DNA of 33,198 nt, from positions 1 through 33,198 of the forward strand of contig NZ_LDJX01000012.1 in NCBI RefSeq assembly GCF_001306415.1. The letters are read 5' to 3'. Below, in pieces: positions 8,704 to 16,639 of the stretch (position 1 is its first letter; each line of letters starts with the position of its first letter). The notes under the pieces were generated by a model that made no database searches, had not been told where the DNA came from, and saw nothing but the letters and a program-made list of their open reading frames with translations. Origin of the DNA: Croceitalea dokdonensis DOKDO 023 (GTDB lineage Bacteria; Bacteroidota; Bacteroidia; Flavobacteriales; Flavobacteriaceae). Position numbers and translations under genes: made by a program.

Positions 8704-9954
8704 ATGACATTTAATGAACTCGGCCTAGCCGAACCTATCCTAAAAGCCTTACAGAAAGAAGGCTATACCCAGCCCACACCAATCCAAGAACAGGCCATCC
8801 CCATTTTACTGGGCGGTAAGGATTTACTTGGCGTGGCCCAGACAGGAACTGGAAAAACCTGTGCTTTTGGGGTTCCTATTTTACATCAGCTGCACCAAGC
8901 AGGGCCACAACAGGGCAAACGAAAAATAAAGGCATTGGTGGTTACCCCAACAAGGGAGTTGGCCATACAAATTGGTGAAAGCTTTGCGGCCTACGCCAAG
9001 TTTACCCAACTTAAGACCACGGTCATCTTTGGTGGGGTGAAACAGGGAAAACAGGTTAACGTGCTTCGTAATGGTGTAGATATCTTAATTGCAACACCTG
9101 GCCGTTTGTTGGATTTAATGAACCAAGGTTTTATTTCGCTCCGCGATATAGAATATGCCGTGTTGGATGAAGCAGACCAGATGTTGGACATGGGATTTAT
9201 CCATGACATCAAAAAAATTATAGCAAAGTTACCACCCCAAAGACAATCCCTTTTCTTTTCTGCCACCATGCCAAAAACCATTGTGGAGCTGTCCCAAAAA
9301 ATACTGGGCGATTTTGAGCAGGTGACCATAAAACCACAACAGGCCACCGCTGAAAAAGTAGAGCAAGGGGTGTATTTTGTTGCAAAAAGCAACAAGCCAA
9401 AGCTGTTGGTGCATATGCTGGGGAATCGTGCTCAGGATTCCGTTCTTGTTTTTTCGCGCACAAAGCATGGTGCAAATAAAATTGTCAAAAAATTGGATCA
9501 AGCTGGCATTACAGCTGCGGCGATCCACGGCAATAAATCGCAGGCGGCCCGCCAAAAGGCCTTGGGTGCCTTTAAAGAAGGAAAGTTAAAGGTTCTGGTG
9601 GCAACGGATATCGCCGCAAGGGGAATAGATGTGGAAGAACTTTCCCTAGTGGTGAACTACGACTTGCCCAATATCCCGGAAACCTATGTGCACCGCATTG
9701 GAAGAACAGGCCGGGCCAGTGCCAGTGGCATTGCCATTTCTTTTTGTGATGTGGAAGAACGCACCTATTTAAGGGATATCGAAAAATTGATAAAACAGTC
9801 CGTTCCCAGATTACCGGACCACCCTTTTATGGATGATGTCCCTCCAGAAAGTGCAACGGTAGCCTCTAAACCAAAAGGCGGTGGCAACCAAAACCACCAA
9901 AACAGGAATCGCAACCGGAACAGAAACAGAAACAGAAACAGCAATAGAAATTAA
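8704..9954 (+). CDS. rhlE: DEAD-box ATP-dependent RNA helicase, RhlE type
   Basis: This 416-aa helicase unwinds structured RNA and acts in ribosome assembly, RNA decay and cold adaptation. The full motif set is present: Q motif (GYTQPTPIQEQ, 20-30), Walker A AQTGTGKT (45-52), PTRELA (82-87), TPGR (131-134), DEAD (155-158), SAT (186-188) and HRIGRTGR (330-337). The C-terminal tail (about 385-416) is a low-complexity Asn/Arg run that probably binds RNA non-specifically, as in other RhlE proteins. The tail is encoded by an AACAGA-type hexamer repeat. The gene is monocistronic in appearance, preceded by a structured leader and followed by about 390 bp without genes. Confidence 0.95.
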   Translation: MTFNELGLAEPILKALQKEGYTQPTPIQEQAIPILLGGKDLLGVAQTGTGKTCAFGVPILHQLHQAGPQQGKRKIKALVVTPTRELAIQIGESFAAYAKFTQLKTTVIFGGVKQGKQVNVLRNGVDILIATPGRLLDLMNQGFISLRDIEYAVLDEADQMLDMGFIHDIKKIIAKLPPQRQSLFFSATMPKTIVELSQKILGDFEQVTIKPQQATAEKVEQGVYFVAKSNKPKLLVHMLGNRAQDSVLVFSRTKHGANKIVKKLDQAGITAAAIHGNKSQAARQKALGAFKEGKLKVLVATDIAARGIDVEELSLVVNYDLPNIPETYVHRIGRTGRASASGIAISFCDVEERTYLRDIEKLIKQSVPRLPDHPFMDDVPPESATVASKPKGGGNQNHQNRNRNRNRNRNRNSNRN

Positions 9955-10341
9955 CCCCAATTCCCAACCTAAACAAAGGATACCAAAATAAGATGTTCAT
10001 TTGTAATGGATACCCATGGTTGTTCATGGTTGAAGGTTCCCTGGTCTATTTCTGTGTTCTTCGTTCATGGTTTAGTATCCATAGCTCAGCGTTTTTTTGC
10101 ACCTATCCCTGGTCTCTGATTTCCTCACTCCTATGAAAGGTCAATAAATACCCCTGCCAACCATTCTCATCCTTGGGCATGTTTAGAACATGATTTTGGC
10201 TTCATGAGGTATCCAACTTTTAGTTCAAGAATTTTAAGAGGTGATGGTAAGGTGCTTAATGCTACACAACCTTACCTGTTTGCATGGGCGAAGGGTTTTT
10301 AATCCTAAAAAGCATATGGTGCTTATTTGTAATTTTACCAC
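9955..10341. other. intergenic region with scattered short repeats
   Basis: No gene is seen. GGATACC occurs at 9978 and 10008 and in inverted form (GGTATCC) at 10208. GTTCATGGTT occurs at 10022 and 10063. GGTAAGG (10246-10252) pairs with CCTTACC (10270-10276), upstream of the peptidase gene. No clear terminator for the helicase gene was found. Confidence 0.35.
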
Positions 10342-11034
10342 ATGAAAAAACAAGTTTTAGCCTATGGAAGTGGTAGGCATCGTTTGCCCTTTCTGCGGTA
10401 TGTGGCCAAAATGACAGGAAAGAAAAATCCAAACATTTGTTTTGTTCCCACGGCCAGTGGGGATGATAAAGAGTATATCATTTCTTTTTATGAGGTCTGC
10501 AAGCAATTACCGGTACTACCCCATGTGTTAACGGTTTGGATCAATTCTTACGACCAAAAGCAAACGTTCCAAGAAATTATTTCCAAAATGGACGCTGTTG
10601 TCGTTGGTGGGGGAAATACGTTAAATATGTTGGCCATTTGGAAAGCGCAGGGTATCGATGTGCTTTTAAAGGAGGCTTATCAGCGTGGTTGTGTCATGGC
10701 AGGGGGCAGCGCAGGCTCTTTATGCTGGTTCAATGGCGGCACCACGGACTCCAGGCCGGCAGAATTAAGTATTGTCAATGGCTTGGGGCTTTTAGACCAA
10801 AGCCATTGTCCACATTATAATTCTGAGACCACTAGAAGGCCATTGTACCATCATAACATTCTAACCGGAGCCCTCACGGATGGATATGCCTGTGACGACC
10901 AGGCTGCCATTCATTTTGTGGATGGTAAAGTGCAGCAATCCATATCCCTCAATAGTGAAAATAACGCTTACCATGTTTATGCAGACGGTGATGTGGTCAA
11001 AGAAGAAAAAATCCCGTCTGTAATCTTAAGGTGA
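10342..11034 (+). CDS. peptidase S51 (dipeptidase E-like) family protein
   Basis: This is a 230-aa cytoplasmic protein with the class I glutamine amidotransferase-like fold of family S51. The nucleophile elbow GGSAGS is at about 121-126, with Ser123 the likely nucleophile. Upstream GGGNTLNML (89-97) and downstream CPHYNSE and CDDQAA fit family positions. Length matches the family (about 230 aa). S51 members include aspartyl dipeptidase PepE and cyanophycinase. The GGSAG rather than GWSAG context and the C-terminal half fit the uncharacterised PepE-like branch, so the substrate is not assigned. It stands alone, with long non-coding flanks. Confidence 0.88.
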   Translation: MKKQVLAYGSGRHRLPFLRYVAKMTGKKNPNICFVPTASGDDKEYIISFYEVCKQLPVLPHVLTVWINSYDQKQTFQEIISKMDAVVVGGGNTLNMLAIWKAQGIDVLLKEAYQRGCVMAGGSAGSLCWFNGGTTDSRPAELSIVNGLGLLDQSHCPHYNSETTRRPLYHHNILTGALTDGYACDDQAAIHFVDGKVQQSISLNSENNAYHVYADGDVVKEEKIPSVILR

Positions 11035-11531
11035 GAACACACAGTACGTAGGTTTTCTATTTTTATCGGAATGGCCTAGGACTAGGCCCAAATTTTGAAA
11101 TACTGGGAATCCATGCATACACATGCGCCAATGTTCATTCCACAATTTTTCTGATTGGCGGATGGTCAATTGTACGCAAAACCTAAATTTAGTCCCTACA
11201 CCCATCGATTAGCTTGGGAGGTTGACTCCCATGGCGTTTTTGTATAGCTCATTTTATCCATTCACAGTTCCTACTTTCGCCATGGACGTTTGTATAAGCT
11301 CCATTAATGGTATAGCCCATAATCCAAGATATTGGACTGGATTATGGCTGTTGGTAAAATAATTGGATAAAATGGCTAATGCTATGAACATGTTCCGTTA
11401 CCACTAGGCCTGTTTTCTCGCCATAAAAACTCGTTATCTTTACAGCTGTTAGCTCGGGTTTACAACTGGAGGCGTTTAATTGGGTCCCACGGACCGATAA
11501 AAACGTACTCCTTGCGACCAATCCAACATCA
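11035..11531. other. intergenic region with two inverted repeats
   Basis: This is nearly 500 bp without a supported gene. GGCCTAG (11073-11079) and CTAGGCC (11082-11088) form a short dyad 39 bp after the peptidase stop. A perfect 10-bp inverted repeat, CCATAATCCA (11317-11326) and TGGATTATGG (11338-11347), with an 11-nt loop lies about 185 bp upstream of the DUF6090 gene. Neither has a T-tract. The role is unknown. Confidence 0.4.
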
Positions 11532-12251
11532 ATGGTACATTTTTTCAAAAAAACAAGACAAAGACTAATTACTCAAAATCCGACCACTGGAGGTAAAGGT
11601 ACTTTTGGGAAATACCTGAAATATGCCATTGGAGAGATAGCTCTTGTGGTTGTTGGTATCTTAATAGCACTCTATATCAATAATTGGAGCGAAGAAAATA
11701 AACAACGTAATAACCGGAATGCCACCATAGAACAACTTAAGGAAGAAAATCTGTTACATCTCACGGATTTAACGGGTGATATCAGTTATAGGGATACCTT
11801 GGATGTGATGCTCCAAGACTTTCATGTGTTTTTAGGGGAGGAAAACTTGGAAGAAAACCAAAAGCAACTAAAAAATTATTTGGGGGGTACTTTAAGGTCT
11901 TCGGTCTACTATTTTTCCAACAACTACCTTCAAAAATATATTAGGGAGAACCCCAAGGACGACTCCAGACTGACCGTAGAACTCCTTAAACTGGATATGT
12001 TCCAAAAAGCATTGGAGGAATTATCTAACAAAGCCTTTGAATATAAATTTGATCATATCCTTACACAGATTGAACCCATTGTGGACTTTAGTACTCTTGA
12101 GATTAAAGAGCTAACACCGTTGAAATCCTTGAAATTCAGAAATAACATTTTGATTCTAGAAAATTTGGAAACGGAATTATTTGGGACTTTTGAGGAAACC
12201 ATAGCACAGCAGCAACTTGTAGACTCTTTGATAACCGCACAACTAAGGTAA
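11532..12251 (+). CDS. DUF6090 family membrane protein
   Basis: This is a 239-aa protein of a family seen widely in Flavobacteriaceae and known only as DUF6090. The hallmark is the N-terminal basic stretch (FFKKTRQRLI) followed by one membrane helix in KYLKYAIGEIALVVVGILIALYINNW (about 28-53). The remainder is a charged alpha-helical domain, probably extracytoplasmic. No function is established. It ends one base before the PaiB-like gene, so the two are probably co-transcribed. Confidence 0.85.
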   Translation: MVHFFKKTRQRLITQNPTTGGKGTFGKYLKYAIGEIALVVVGILIALYINNWSEENKQRNNRNATIEQLKEENLLHLTDLTGDISYRDTLDVMLQDFHVFLGEENLEENQKQLKNYLGGTLRSSVYYFSNNYLQKYIRENPKDDSRLTVELLKLDMFQKALEELSNKAFEYKFDHILTQIEPIVDFSTLEIKELTPLKSLKFRNNILILENLETELFGTFEETIAQQQLVDSLITAQLR

Positions 12252-12252
12252 G

Positions 12253-12861
12253 ATGTATATCCCGCAATATTATAAGAATGAAAATGTAAAGGAGGTAAGG
12301 CAGTTTATACAAGATAACGGTTTTGGTATCCTTGTCAGTCAAGTCAATGGAAAGCCATGGGCAACCCATATTCCATTGGAGCTTGATGTGGATAGCGCTG
12401 ATAAAGATATCTTGGTGGGCCATATCTCAAAAGCTAATCCGCAATGGACGGAATTTGCTGCCCAACCAGAGGTCCTATGCATTTTTAACGGCGCCCACGG
12501 CTATATTTCCTCATCTTGGTATAAGCAAGAAGAAGTGCCCACATGGAACTATATTGCCGTTCATGTCTACGGGGAAATTGAGATACTTTCCGAGGAAGAG
12601 GTGTTGCAATCCATGCAAAAACTCGTGGACAACCATGAAAAGGGGTCCAAGCATCCTGTATCCTTGGATGATTTTTCCCCAAAAACCCTAAGGCAGGTAA
12701 GAGGTGTCGTTGGCTTTAAAATAACCATAACAGATATCTAGGCCGCTTATAAGCTTAGCCAGACAAGACCAGAGGACCACAGTGCCATAATTAATGGATT
12801 GAACCAAAAGGATGGTGCCCACAAAAGCTTGGCCAAGGAAATGGAAAAACAGATTCCATAA
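12253..12861 (+). pseudogene. PaiB-like FMN-binding protein broken by an in-frame TAG
   Basis: The open part (12253-12738, stop TAG at 12739-12741) encodes 162 aa of the PaiB/FMN-binding split-barrel family: MYIPQYYKN start, GFGILVSQ, ATHIPLELD, ANPQW, VLCIFNGAHGYISSSWY, VPTWNYIAVHVYG and the late QVRGVVGFKI. The family normally runs to about 200 aa with a segment like AAYKLSQNR. Exactly that continues in frame after the TAG: AAYKLSQTRPEDHSAIINGL and 19 further residues to a TAA at 12859-12861. A single substitution (for example from CAG or GAG) would explain it. The product would lack the C-terminal 40 residues. It could be a recent pseudogene, a still-functional short form, or a sequencing error. 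Confidence 0.8.
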
Positions 12862-13038
12862 CATTTTTTAATTAGAATTGTTTAATTCCCTCATTGCAAG
12901 CTATTTAGTTCGTAAACTCTCTCGCACCACTTATATCAAGAAAAGGGAACAAACATCAGATTTAGACCAGTTATAAATTAAATCCAACTGTTAAACAAAA
13001 GTGAGGACATATACACTTTATAACTACTTTGTCAGGCT

Positions 13039-13515
13039 ATGCGGTTTAGATTGAGCCAACTGTTCCTCCCTTTTTACACCAATTATTGGTTGCTTAATTG
13101 TTTTATTAAAGTACCACAAGTAGCTATGGGCGGACTATTGGCGTTCCATTTTGGGAGCCGTCAATTTGGGGTTCCTTGGTCTCCCAGGGACGCTGGTTTG
13201 GGTTGGTTTGAAGTTGCACCCTACTTCTTGGATCTGATACATCAATTTCATGCCCCAATCCCAACCTTTGCCTATGGCTTTGCCCTCTTCTCCGGAATCA
13301 CCAAAGTTTTTGGAGGCATATCCCTTATCCTGGGTTTTGCCACGCGTATTGTAGCTTTGGCCATTTTACTCGTCATGGTGGTTTTTATGTTGAACCAAGA
13401 AACCATCGGGTTTAACTTTACCTATCCCTTATTCTTTATTTCCGTTGCTATATCCGCTCTTTATTTTGGTTGTGGCAGGTATGGTGTGGATTATTTGCTC
13501 ACTAGAAAAGGCTAG
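13039..13515 (+). CDS. DoxX family membrane protein
   Basis: This is a 158-aa integral membrane protein with four hydrophobic segments, at about 22-40, 72-93, 95-115 and 120-140. The order, together with GFALFSGITKVFGGISLILGFATR in the middle, matches the DoxX/DoxX-like family. Members are small membrane proteins linked in some bacteria to redox or quinone-related processes, but no specific role can be assigned here. It appears monocistronic. Confidence 0.75.
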   Translation: MRFRLSQLFLPFYTNYWLLNCFIKVPQVAMGGLLAFHFGSRQFGVPWSPRDAGLGWFEVAPYFLDLIHQFHAPIPTFAYGFALFSGITKVFGGISLILGFATRIVALAILLVMVVFMLNQETIGFNFTYPLFFISVAISALYFGCGRYGVDYLLTRKG

Positions 13516-13572
13516 AACAAAACCCAAGCATAACGGACTAGGAAACTTGAGGAGATACCTATGGAACCTTCG

Positions 13573-14793
13573 TTACTTTTTTGGTGTAAAATGACTGGAG
13601 CCAATCACAAAATGTTCATCATCCATAGGATAAAACCCAAAAAAGAAGGACTCCCGCACCCCATTGTTATAAGTTAAAGTGATTTTGTATTCATCAATTT
13701 CATAGGTGCCTGCACTAGCGCTTTTGGAGTAGATAGGCTTCCAGCTCGTATTGCCCCCCTTAACGGTTTTCCATGCAAACCGGCCTTGTGAATCAAAAGC
13801 CACCATAGCTGCGTTGATTACGGTACTGCCGCCAAAACCATCTAAACTGTTAAAATGACCCACTATTTTTTGCCCCTTTTCTGCCGGACGCACCCTAAAC
13901 CACTTTTTCCAATCGTAAGATTTGTTTTTCCAAGGTTTGGTTACCCGAAGTACAGATCCGATTTTCTGCCATTTTCCCCATTTTTTTGGGTTTTGACGTT
14001 TGGATATCACCGCGTCCAAAGCATCCAAAGGTTCATTGGGGTTGCTAAATATAGTTCCGTCTGCGAATAAAACACTAACCTCGTTCTTTATATACACCCC
14101 ATTTAACCCATAATTGGTCACTGTTCTCATGATTACGTCCGTAAGGCCAAGAGGAGTCTTTGTATTGATCACCGCTTTGGCTTGGATTGGGGCAGATTCT
14201 TTAGGTTGGGATACAACCAAGGTGGTATTTGCTGACTTTTCCTCGCTTAGACCAATCAGTTTTTCCAATGAAAATGCGTTCAATAACCCCTGTGCGGTCT
14301 CTTGGATTTCAACACTACGTTTTTTGGAAAGCTCAAAGACAGTGGCCACCCAAATGGCTTGAATTATCAAACTGTCGTAAACGCGCTGCAAATTGGTATG
14401 GGCCATTGTTATGTCTGGTTTCTGATTTTGAAATTGTTTAGAAGTAGTTTGGTATATGTGTTCTACTTCTTTATTTGACATAGCATCTCCAGTAATGGTT
14501 TCCTTAAGTACCACTTGATAGAAAGCGGCAATGGTAGGCAATTCATAGGGTTGATGCCCAGCTCTACGGGCTGCATCCTCAAAAATTTGAAAACATTGGT
14601 TAGACCCAAACACCAAACCAGTTAAAAAACGTTGTTTCTTGGGAGTTTGCGGTTTTAACTCGGTCCATTGGGCTATTCTAATGGCATCTCTAAGGTTATC
14701 TTGCGGCACGTAAGACAGTTGGGCGTTTAAAGCACTGGCCATGGAAAACAAAATTAGCAAAGACAACTTTATGCCTAAACGACTTATATTCAT
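13573..14793 (-). CDS. secreted protein of unknown function
   Basis: This is a 406-aa protein with a signal peptide (residues 1-24, SMASALNAQ). Residues about 30-180 are helical and vaguely resemble DUF6683; this is a weak impression. Residues about 215-406 are beta-rich with many Trp, Lys and Gly (NPKKWGKWQKIG, KPWKNKSYDWKKWFRV, GRFAWKTVKGG). That resembles the C-terminal domain of other bacterial proteins that describe dose or display of small structures, but I cannot name it. It is transcribed divergently from the DUF2141 gene and convergently with the DoxX gene. No catalytic motif was recognised. Confidence 0.65.
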   Translation of the reverse strand: MNISRLGIKLSLLILFSMASALNAQLSYVPQDNLRDAIRIAQWTELKPQTPKKQRFLTGLVFGSNQCFQIFEDAARRAGHQPYELPTIAAFYQVVLKETITGDAMSNKEVEHIYQTTSKQFQNQKPDITMAHTNLQRVYDSLIIQAIWVATVFELSKKRSVEIQETAQGLLNAFSLEKLIGLSEEKSANTTLVVSQPKESAPIQAKAVINTKTPLGLTDVIMRTVTNYGLNGVYIKNEVSVLFADGTIFSNPNEPLDALDAVISKRQNPKKWGKWQKIGSVLRVTKPWKNKSYDWKKWFRVRPAEKGQKIVGHFNSLDGFGGSTVINAAMVAFDSQGRFAWKTVKGGNTSWKPIYSKSASAGTYEIDEYKITLTYNNGVRESFFFGFYPMDDEHFVIGSSHFTPKK

Positions 14794-14936
14794 GACCTTG
14801 GTTTTACAAAAGGTACCAAAAATGATTCCATTTTACAATTCAGTCAAAAAAAACAACAAGTGGGTAAGCCTCTTTTCCTTGGTCCTGACCCCTGTTGCAT
14901 CTTTGAGGCATCAATAACACTAAAACAATTTATATC

Positions 14937-15350
14937 ATGAAAAAATTAGTAGGTATCCTTAGTATTTTCTTAATTGCCATTGCAGCCAATGCCCAAGACA
15001 CGGTAAACGTTACCGTTACCCTAGAAAATGTTTTAAATGACAAGGGCACGCTTTTAGTAAGCCTCCACACCAATGAAACCTTTATGAAGGGCTCTGGGGT
15101 TATGAATTTAAAAGAGGCTGCAACAGCGGGAAGCGTAACCTTTACTTTTGAAAATGTGGCACCCGGAAGCTACGCCGTTATGGCATTACATGATGAAAAC
15201 GACAACCAGCGCATGGATTTTGAGCCTAATGGTATGCCGAAGGAAAATTACGGAATGAGCGGTAACGAGATGACCATGGGCCCACCGAGTTTTGCGGATG
15301 CACAGTTTGAAGTAGGCAAAGAAGATGTGGACTTAGTTATACGGTTCTAA
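14937..15350 (+). CDS. DUF2141 family secreted protein
   Basis: This is a 137-aa protein with a signal peptide (residues 1-19, ending ANAQ) followed by one DUF2141 domain: VTVTLENV, GTLLVSLHTNETF, FENVAPGSYAVMALHDENDNQRMD and EPNGMPKENYGMS are typical landmarks. The fold is a small beta-sandwich resembling carboxypeptidase regulatory modules. It is probably periplasmic or surface exposed; function unknown. A strong bidirectional terminator follows 60 bp after the stop. Confidence 0.88.
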   Translation: MKKLVGILSIFLIAIAANAQDTVNVTVTLENVLNDKGTLLVSLHTNETFMKGSGVMNLKEAATAGSVTFTFENVAPGSYAVMALHDENDNQRMDFEPNGMPKENYGMSGNEMTMGPPSFADAQFEVGKEDVDLVIRF

Positions 15351-15409
15351 TAAGGGGTACGGAAAAGCGTAAAGAGTTATCTGGCTTATCTTAAATCTTC
15401 GACCTTACT

Positions 15410-15450
15410 AAAAAAACGGTCCTTGGCTTTCAACCATGGACCGTTTTTTT
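15410..15450. terminator. bidirectional intrinsic terminator after the DUF2141 gene
   Basis: AAAAAAACGGTCC (15410-15422) pairs perfectly with GGACCGTTTTTTT (15438-15450) around a 15-nt loop. The seven-A and seven-T runs make it work on either strand. It ends the DUF2141 transcript and insulates oxyR. Confidence 0.9.
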
Positions 15451-15575
15451 ATGTCCGCGCTCTGCTACGGGTACCGTAGAAACGCTGCTAACTGCTCTTG
15501 CATCCCCCGTGCACCCCATAGGCCAGGAACTCCAGAAGTAACTTACTTTATAAGCATTTCCAATTATTCCGAATT

Positions 15576-15594
15576 TTAGGATAGTATTATCTAA
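15576..15594 (+). promoter_or_regulatory. putative LysR-type (OxyR) box upstream of oxyR
   Basis: TTAG (15576-15579), 11 nt and CTAA (15591-15594) form the T-N11-A dyad typical of LysR-type regulators. The interior holds GATA-GTAT-TATC. Partial outer arms ATTCC (15566-15570) and GGAAT (15596-15600) extend it asymmetrically. It lies about 33 bp before the oxyR ATG, a usual place for autoregulation. Inferred from pattern only. Confidence 0.4.
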
Positions 15595-15627
15595 TGGAAT
15601 TTCTATTTTTAAATTAAATTATATGAC

Positions 15628-16566
15628 ATGACCATTACCCAACTACAATATGTGTTGGCCGTTGCCGAATATCAGAATTTTACACTGGCCGCCCAGAAGA
15701 GCTTTGTGACCCAACCTACCTTGAGCATGCAGGTCCAAAAACTGGAAGACGAACTGGACGTGCTTATTTTTGATAGGGGAAAAAAGCCCATAGCCATCAC
15801 CGAGGTGGGAAAGAAGATTGTGGCCCAAGCTAAAAATATTGTGGCTGAGGCTGGCCGGATAAAAGACATCGTGGACCAGGACAAAGGCTTTATTGGCGGT
15901 GATTTTACCTTAGGCATCATTCCCACGGTTATGCCTACTTTATTACCCATGTTCTTGCCCACCTTCATAAAAAAATATCCCAAGGTAAACCTGATCATTA
16001 AAGAACAGGGCACCAACAGCCTTATCAAAAACCTACAGGATGGCCATTTGGATGCCGCCATTGCAGCAACACCCTTGGAAATTGAATTTATAAGGGAAAG
16101 GCCGCTGTATTACGAACCCTTTGTTGGTTATGTACCAGCCAACCACAGGCTGGCCGATCAGAAAGAAATTACCGGTACAGATTTGGATATTTCAGATATC
16201 TTACTGCTTCAAGATGGGCATTGTTTTAGGGATGGTGTGGTGAATCTTTGCAAATCACCAAAAAACGGTGATAAAGAGCAGTTTAAGATAGAAAGTGGCA
16301 GTTTTGAGACCTTGGTCAACCTATCCGATGAAGGCATGGGCATGACCTTACTGCCCTATCTCAATACGTTGGAGCTTGATGAAAAAAAGCGAAAAAACCT
16401 CAAGCACTTTAAAAAACCTTCGCCCGCTAGGGAAATCAGTCTCATCTATCACAAGAGTGAACTTAAAATTCAAATTTCGGAAGCCTTAAAGGATGTAATC
16501 TCCGCTGTGGTGCGTGGGGCAATTGCTTTTCAAGATGTTGAAATCATCAGTCCCCTAAGCAAATAA
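15628..16566 (+). CDS. oxyR: hydrogen peroxide-sensing LysR regulator OxyR
   Basis: This is a 312-aa transcription factor that senses hydrogen peroxide and activates antioxidant genes. An N-terminal winged helix-turn-helix (residues 1-60, LQYVLAVAEYQNFTLAAQKSF and QPTLSMQVQKLE) is followed by the LysR substrate domain. The redox cysteines are in LLQDGHCFRDGVVNLC: Cys199 and Cys208, the same numbers as in E. coli OxyR, which strongly supports a disulfide-switch sensor. A dyad just upstream may serve autoregulation. The next gene is the insertion sequence, so any original downstream partner is not evident. Likely target types elsewhere in the window (thioredoxin reductase, MsrA) are only suggestions. 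Confidence 0.92.
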   Translation: MTITQLQYVLAVAEYQNFTLAAQKSFVTQPTLSMQVQKLEDELDVLIFDRGKKPIAITEVGKKIVAQAKNIVAEAGRIKDIVDQDKGFIGGDFTLGIIPTVMPTLLPMFLPTFIKKYPKVNLIIKEQGTNSLIKNLQDGHLDAAIAATPLEIEFIRERPLYYEPFVGYVPANHRLADQKEITGTDLDISDILLLQDGHCFRDGVVNLCKSPKNGDKEQFKIESGSFETLVNLSDEGMGMTLLPYLNTLELDEKKRKNLKHFKKPSPAREISLIYHKSELKIQISEALKDVISAVVRGAIAFQDVEIISPLSK

Positions 16567-16639
16567 TTTCAATTAAAAAATAACACTGGCCTGAATCCAA
16601 CAGACGGAAAAATGCGAAAACAAAAAGCATAACCTTTGT

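Noticed and set aside
11342-11548. 68-aa minus-strand frame
   Set aside because: Overlaps the start of the DUF6090 gene and part of the inverted repeat; no family resemblance.
15465-15479. CTACGG-GTA-CCGTAG hairpin between DUF2141 and oxyR
   Set aside because: Short stem, no T-run and no clear link to a gene; may be chance.
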